The position numbers and the translations under genes are program-made. The notes under the pieces were generated by a model. The model was not told the origin of the DNA, searched no databases, and saw only the letters and a list, made by a program, of their open reading frames with translations. Positions 61,536 to 64,000 of a stretch of 64,000 bases of DNA are shown one piece after another; position 1 is the stretch's first letter; every line of letters begins with the position of its first letter. Source of the DNA: Simiduia litorea (GTDB lineage: Bacteria; Pseudomonadota; Gammaproteobacteria; Pseudomonadales; Cellvibrionaceae); NCBI RefSeq assembly GCF_042853465.1, contig NZ_AP031497.1, forward strand, positions 3,348,001 to 3,412,000, given 5' to 3'.

Positions 61536-62411
61536 ATGATAAGCATGCCTTCCCGCTGGCCCTTACCACCCGACGGCATTCGCTTTATCACGCCGCGGGT
61601 GCTGATCCGGCGACTGCAAACCCAACCACTGTCGCAAAGCCTGTACGTTACCGCCATGGGTTACTACCCGCGGGCCAGCGGTCACGCCATGAAACGGCGC
61701 GGCCACCCTGACCATATCTTAATCTACTGCACCGCTGGCAGCGGCAGCCTCACCTTGGCCAACGAGACGCTGGCCATCAACAGCGGCGACATACTGTACC
61801 TGCCCCGCGGTTCTCATCACCAATATCAGGCCAGCGCAGACACACCCTGGACCATTTACTGGCTGCATTTTGATGGCCTATTAGCCGATGATTTCTGCGC
61901 CCACATCGGCAGCCCCGAGCGCCCTATTAACATTGGCGTACAACCCAGGGTTATTCGCGTGTTTGATGGCATAGCAGAGCTGCGCCACAGCAGCCACAAC
62001 CTAGCGGAATTCATCCAAGGCGGGCATCAAGTGCAAGCGCTACTGAGTTATGTGGCGCTACTCGTGCAACAGCGTCAACCCTATGCCGGCAATAATTTTG
62101 ATACGGAAAATATTCGCGCCCTGATGCAAGAACATATTCACGGCAAGCTCGATCTCGACACCTTGGCGCACGAAGCCAAACTCTCGAAATTTCATTTTTC
62201 CAAAAAATTTAAAAAGGCCACCGGCGAATCGCCAATTAATTACTTCATTAGTATGAAGATGCAGCGCGCCTGTTATCTACTCGACAGCACGCCGCGTTCC
62301 ATCAAACATATTGCCTCTGAGCTGGGCTACCCCGATACCTATTATTTTTCACGCCTGTTTAAAAAGAACATTGGCATGGCGCCGGAGACCTACCGCAAGG
62401 CAAAACTGTAA
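61536..62411 (+). CDS. AraC-family transcriptional regulator (MmsR-like)
   Basis: A 291-residue regulator, divergent from the valine cluster, as mmsR is in Pseudomonas. The N-terminal cupin has GHPDHILIYCTAGSGSLTLA and YLPRGSHHQYQASADTPWTI, typical of AraC ligand domains. The C-terminal HTH pair has LDLDTLAHEAKLSKFHFSKK and SIKHIASELGYPDTYYFSRL. The start is uncertain: ATG 61536 has AGGCGAG upstream and gives the family length; the frame is open from ATG 61458 in the intergenic promoter area. It probably activates the divergent operon. Confidence 0.9.
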   Translation: MISMPSRWPLPPDGIRFITPRVLIRRLQTQPLSQSLYVTAMGYYPRASGHAMKRRGHPDHILIYCTAGSGSLTLANETLAINSGDILYLPRGSHHQYQASADTPWTIYWLHFDGLLADDFCAHIGSPERPINIGVQPRVIRVFDGIAELRHSSHNLAEFIQGGHQVQALLSYVALLVQQRQPYAGNNFDTENIRALMQEHIHGKLDLDTLAHEAKLSKFHFSKKFKKATGESPINYFISMKMQRACYLLDSTPRSIKHIASELGYPDTYYFSRLFKKNIGMAPETYRKAKL

Positions 62412-62562
62412 ACGGGTGGATTTACATTCGAAGCGCAAAATGGCGCGCGGCAATTAGTCGATAGTAGAGCTGTGCTAGTTCGCAAGAAAAATCAATCGCC
62501 CCGAAATCTAAAAAACTTCAGGTATACTCGCCGGCAGCATTTTAGAACCGGAAAAATTACCC

Positions 62563-64000
62563 ATGCCACACGCCTGCCCTCGTCCCTCGCGTCGGATAAA
62601 CAACCCACTGCTAATCTTAGTATCCCTCGCCTCAAGCCTCGCCTGCGCACCTACTGTGATGGCGCACGGCGATGACATAGAAGAGGTGATTGTTACCTCG
62701 GTACGCAGCCACCGCACACTGGATGACACGCCGCTGCGCGTAGAAATTTTGGGTGAAGAAGAACTGCGCGAAAAATCCAACATGAAACCCGGTGACATTC
62801 GCATGCTGTTGAATGAAAGCACCGGCATTCAAGTTCAGCAAACATCGGCCACCAGCTTAAACTCCAGCATTCGTATTCAAGGCCTCGATGGGCGCTACAC
62901 CCAAATGCTGCGCGACGGGCTGCCCATCTATTCGGGCTTTTCCAGCAGCCTCAGCCTGTTGCAAATTACACCGCTCGACTTACAACAAGTGGAAGTGATC
63001 AAAGGCGCATCATCGACACTTTACGGTGGCGGCGCCATTGCGGGGCTGGTCAACTTAGTGTCAAAAACACCGGGGGAAACACCGGAAACCGAGATGATGC
63101 TAAACGCCACCTCAGCCGGTGGCCAGGACCTTTCAGTTTTTCATTCGCGCGAAGCCGGCCAGCACGGGGTAACGCTATTTGGTACCTACAACCGAAGCCG
63201 TGGTTTTGATCCCGCCGATAACGGTCTCACCGCCATCCCAGAATTCGAGCGCGTCACCTTCACGCCGCGCTGGTTTTACGCCTTATCCGATGCCACCAAG
63301 TTCGACCTAGGCGTTGGCCTGATCGACGAAAACCGCTTGGGGGGCAGCATCGATTATATAAAAGGCGATGCACCTAACGACTACTTTGAAGACAACGAGA
63401 GCCGCCGGACCTACCTGCGTGCTGGCTTGTCTCACGCCTTTGACGATGGCGTCGAAGTGATGCTGAAACACACCAACAGCCAATTTGAACGCCAGCTTAA
63501 AAGCCCCGGCTACCAATTTTCCGGCAGCCAAACTTCCACCTTTACCGAACTCAGCCTAGCCGACTATCCGGCCGAAGGCGGTTGGGTCATCGGCCTCAAT
63601 GCCACCACAGAAGCCTTCGATCAAGATCAGTCTGTAGACGGCTTCAACCACGACTACGCAGAACAAACCCTCGGCGCATTCGGACAATACACCCGAGACC
63701 TATCCTCGGCCGTCGTGCTCGAGGCGGGGCTGCGGGTAGACTCGCACACAGACTACGGCAACTTTGTATTACCACGTATATCGCTACTCTATTTGCCCAC
63801 GCACGATCTCACGGTGCGGTTCGGGGGTGGCTATGGCTACAAAACGCCGAGCCTGTTCGTTTCCGATGCCGAAGCTCTGCAATTTAAAAACCTCGTGCCC
63901 ATAGACCCAGACCAATTCGACGCCGAAACCTCAAAAGGCCTAAACCTCGATATCAACCACCGGCTCGATCTATCCGACAGCTGGTCACTCACCAGCAATC
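62563..64000 (+). CDS. TonB-dependent outer-membrane receptor (N-terminal part, runs off window)
   Basis: About 479 residues are in the window. A signal peptide (PLLILVSLASSLACAPTVMA) is followed by a TonB-box-like DDIEEVIVTSVRS and the plug domain: DIRMLLNESTGIQVQQTSAT, then RDGLPIYSGFSSSLSLLQI and VEVIKGASSTLYGGGAIAGL near residue 155. The barrel begins at about residue 175 and is cut by the window end. Plugs of this form occur in siderophore and cobalamin receptors. The ligand is unknown. TATACT at 62523-62528 may be its -10 box; no Fur box was seen. Confidence 0.93.
   Translation, partial: MPHACPRPSRRINNPLLILVSLASSLACAPTVMAHGDDIEEVIVTSVRSHRTLDDTPLRVEILGEEELREKSNMKPGDIRMLLNESTGIQVQQTSATSLNSSIRIQGLDGRYTQMLRDGLPIYSGFSSSLSLLQITPLDLQQVEVIKGASSTLYGGGAIAGLVNLVSKTPGETPETEMMLNATSAGGQDLSVFHSREAGQHGVTLFGTYNRSRGFDPADNGLTAIPEFERVTFTPRWFYALSDATKFDLGVGLIDENRLGGSIDYIKGDAPNDYFEDNESRRTYLRAGLSHAFDDGVEVMLKHTNSQFERQLKSPGYQFSGSQTSTFTELSLADYPAEGGWVIGLNATTEAFDQDQSVDGFNHDYAEQTLGAFGQYTRDLSSAVVLEAGLRVDSHTDYGNFVLPRISLLYLPTHDLTVRFGGGYGYKTPSLFVSDAEALQFKNLVPIDPDQFDAETSKGLNLDINHRLDLSDSWSLTSN

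Overview
The window looks like a piece of chromosome from a marine or soil, polysaccharide-degrading gammaproteobacterium of the Cellvibrionaceae type (Saccharophagus, Teredinibacter, Simiduia and relatives). The evidence is the Pseudomonas-like core order grpE-dnaK-dnaJ-dapB-carA-carB-greA-yhbY-ftsH, the poly-serine linkers joining carbohydrate-binding modules to GH18 and GH16 catalytic domains, and a lipase/lipase-chaperone pair. The genus call is inference; no rRNA or tRNA gene was seen.

Layout. 1-17.2 kb is core housekeeping DNA: the start of ftsH, yhbY, greA, carB, carA, dapB, dnaJ, dnaK, grpE, then recN, fur, bamE, rnfH and ratA. An accessory module splits dapB from carA: a chemoreceptor with a CHASE8-like sensor domain and, just upstream of it, a YfiR-like pseudogene with several in-frame stops. 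17.4-23.5 kb has two NSS-family sodium symporters flanking smpB, an orphan exbD, a YajD-type HNH protein and an RhlE-type helicase. 23.7-31.1 kb has a secreted lipase and its foldase, a second small lipase, an outer-membrane barrel, a YtcJ-like amidohydrolase, YfbR and a methyltransferase. 31.1-36.9 kb is a chitin locus: two secreted multimodular GH18 enzymes around an ICMT-like membrane protein, preceded by two identical LacI-type operators.

37-39.8 kb holds yceH and small membrane or unknown proteins. 39.8-43.6 kb is AT-rich and foreign-looking. On the minus strand it carries an IS110-family transposase, an ORF with the R-S-E motifs of ADP-ribosyltransferases, an integron attC site, a TonB-C-terminal lipoprotein, a second attC site and a decayed ORF. 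This is an integron gene-cassette block with no integrase in view, and it is the most unusual part of the window.

43.7-64 kb has a UPF0149/SEC-C protein, an AEC transporter, a CBM6-crystallin-GH16 laminarinase that shares the chitinase operator, two glutathione transferases, a binding protein paired with a large hybrid histidine kinase, YfcH, a DUF6435 protein, a valine-degradation cluster (mmsB, HIBYL-CoA hydrolase, enoyl-CoA hydratase, acyl-CoA dehydrogenase, acylating aldehyde dehydrogenase) divergent from an AraC regulator, and the first part of a TonB-dependent receptor.

How the genes work together: the chitinases and laminarinase share one operator and could attack chitin plus beta-1,3-glucan, the main polymers of fungal walls. 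The valine cluster is probably an operon controlled by the AraC protein. The chaperone genes carry sigma-32-like promoters, and recN carries a LexA box.
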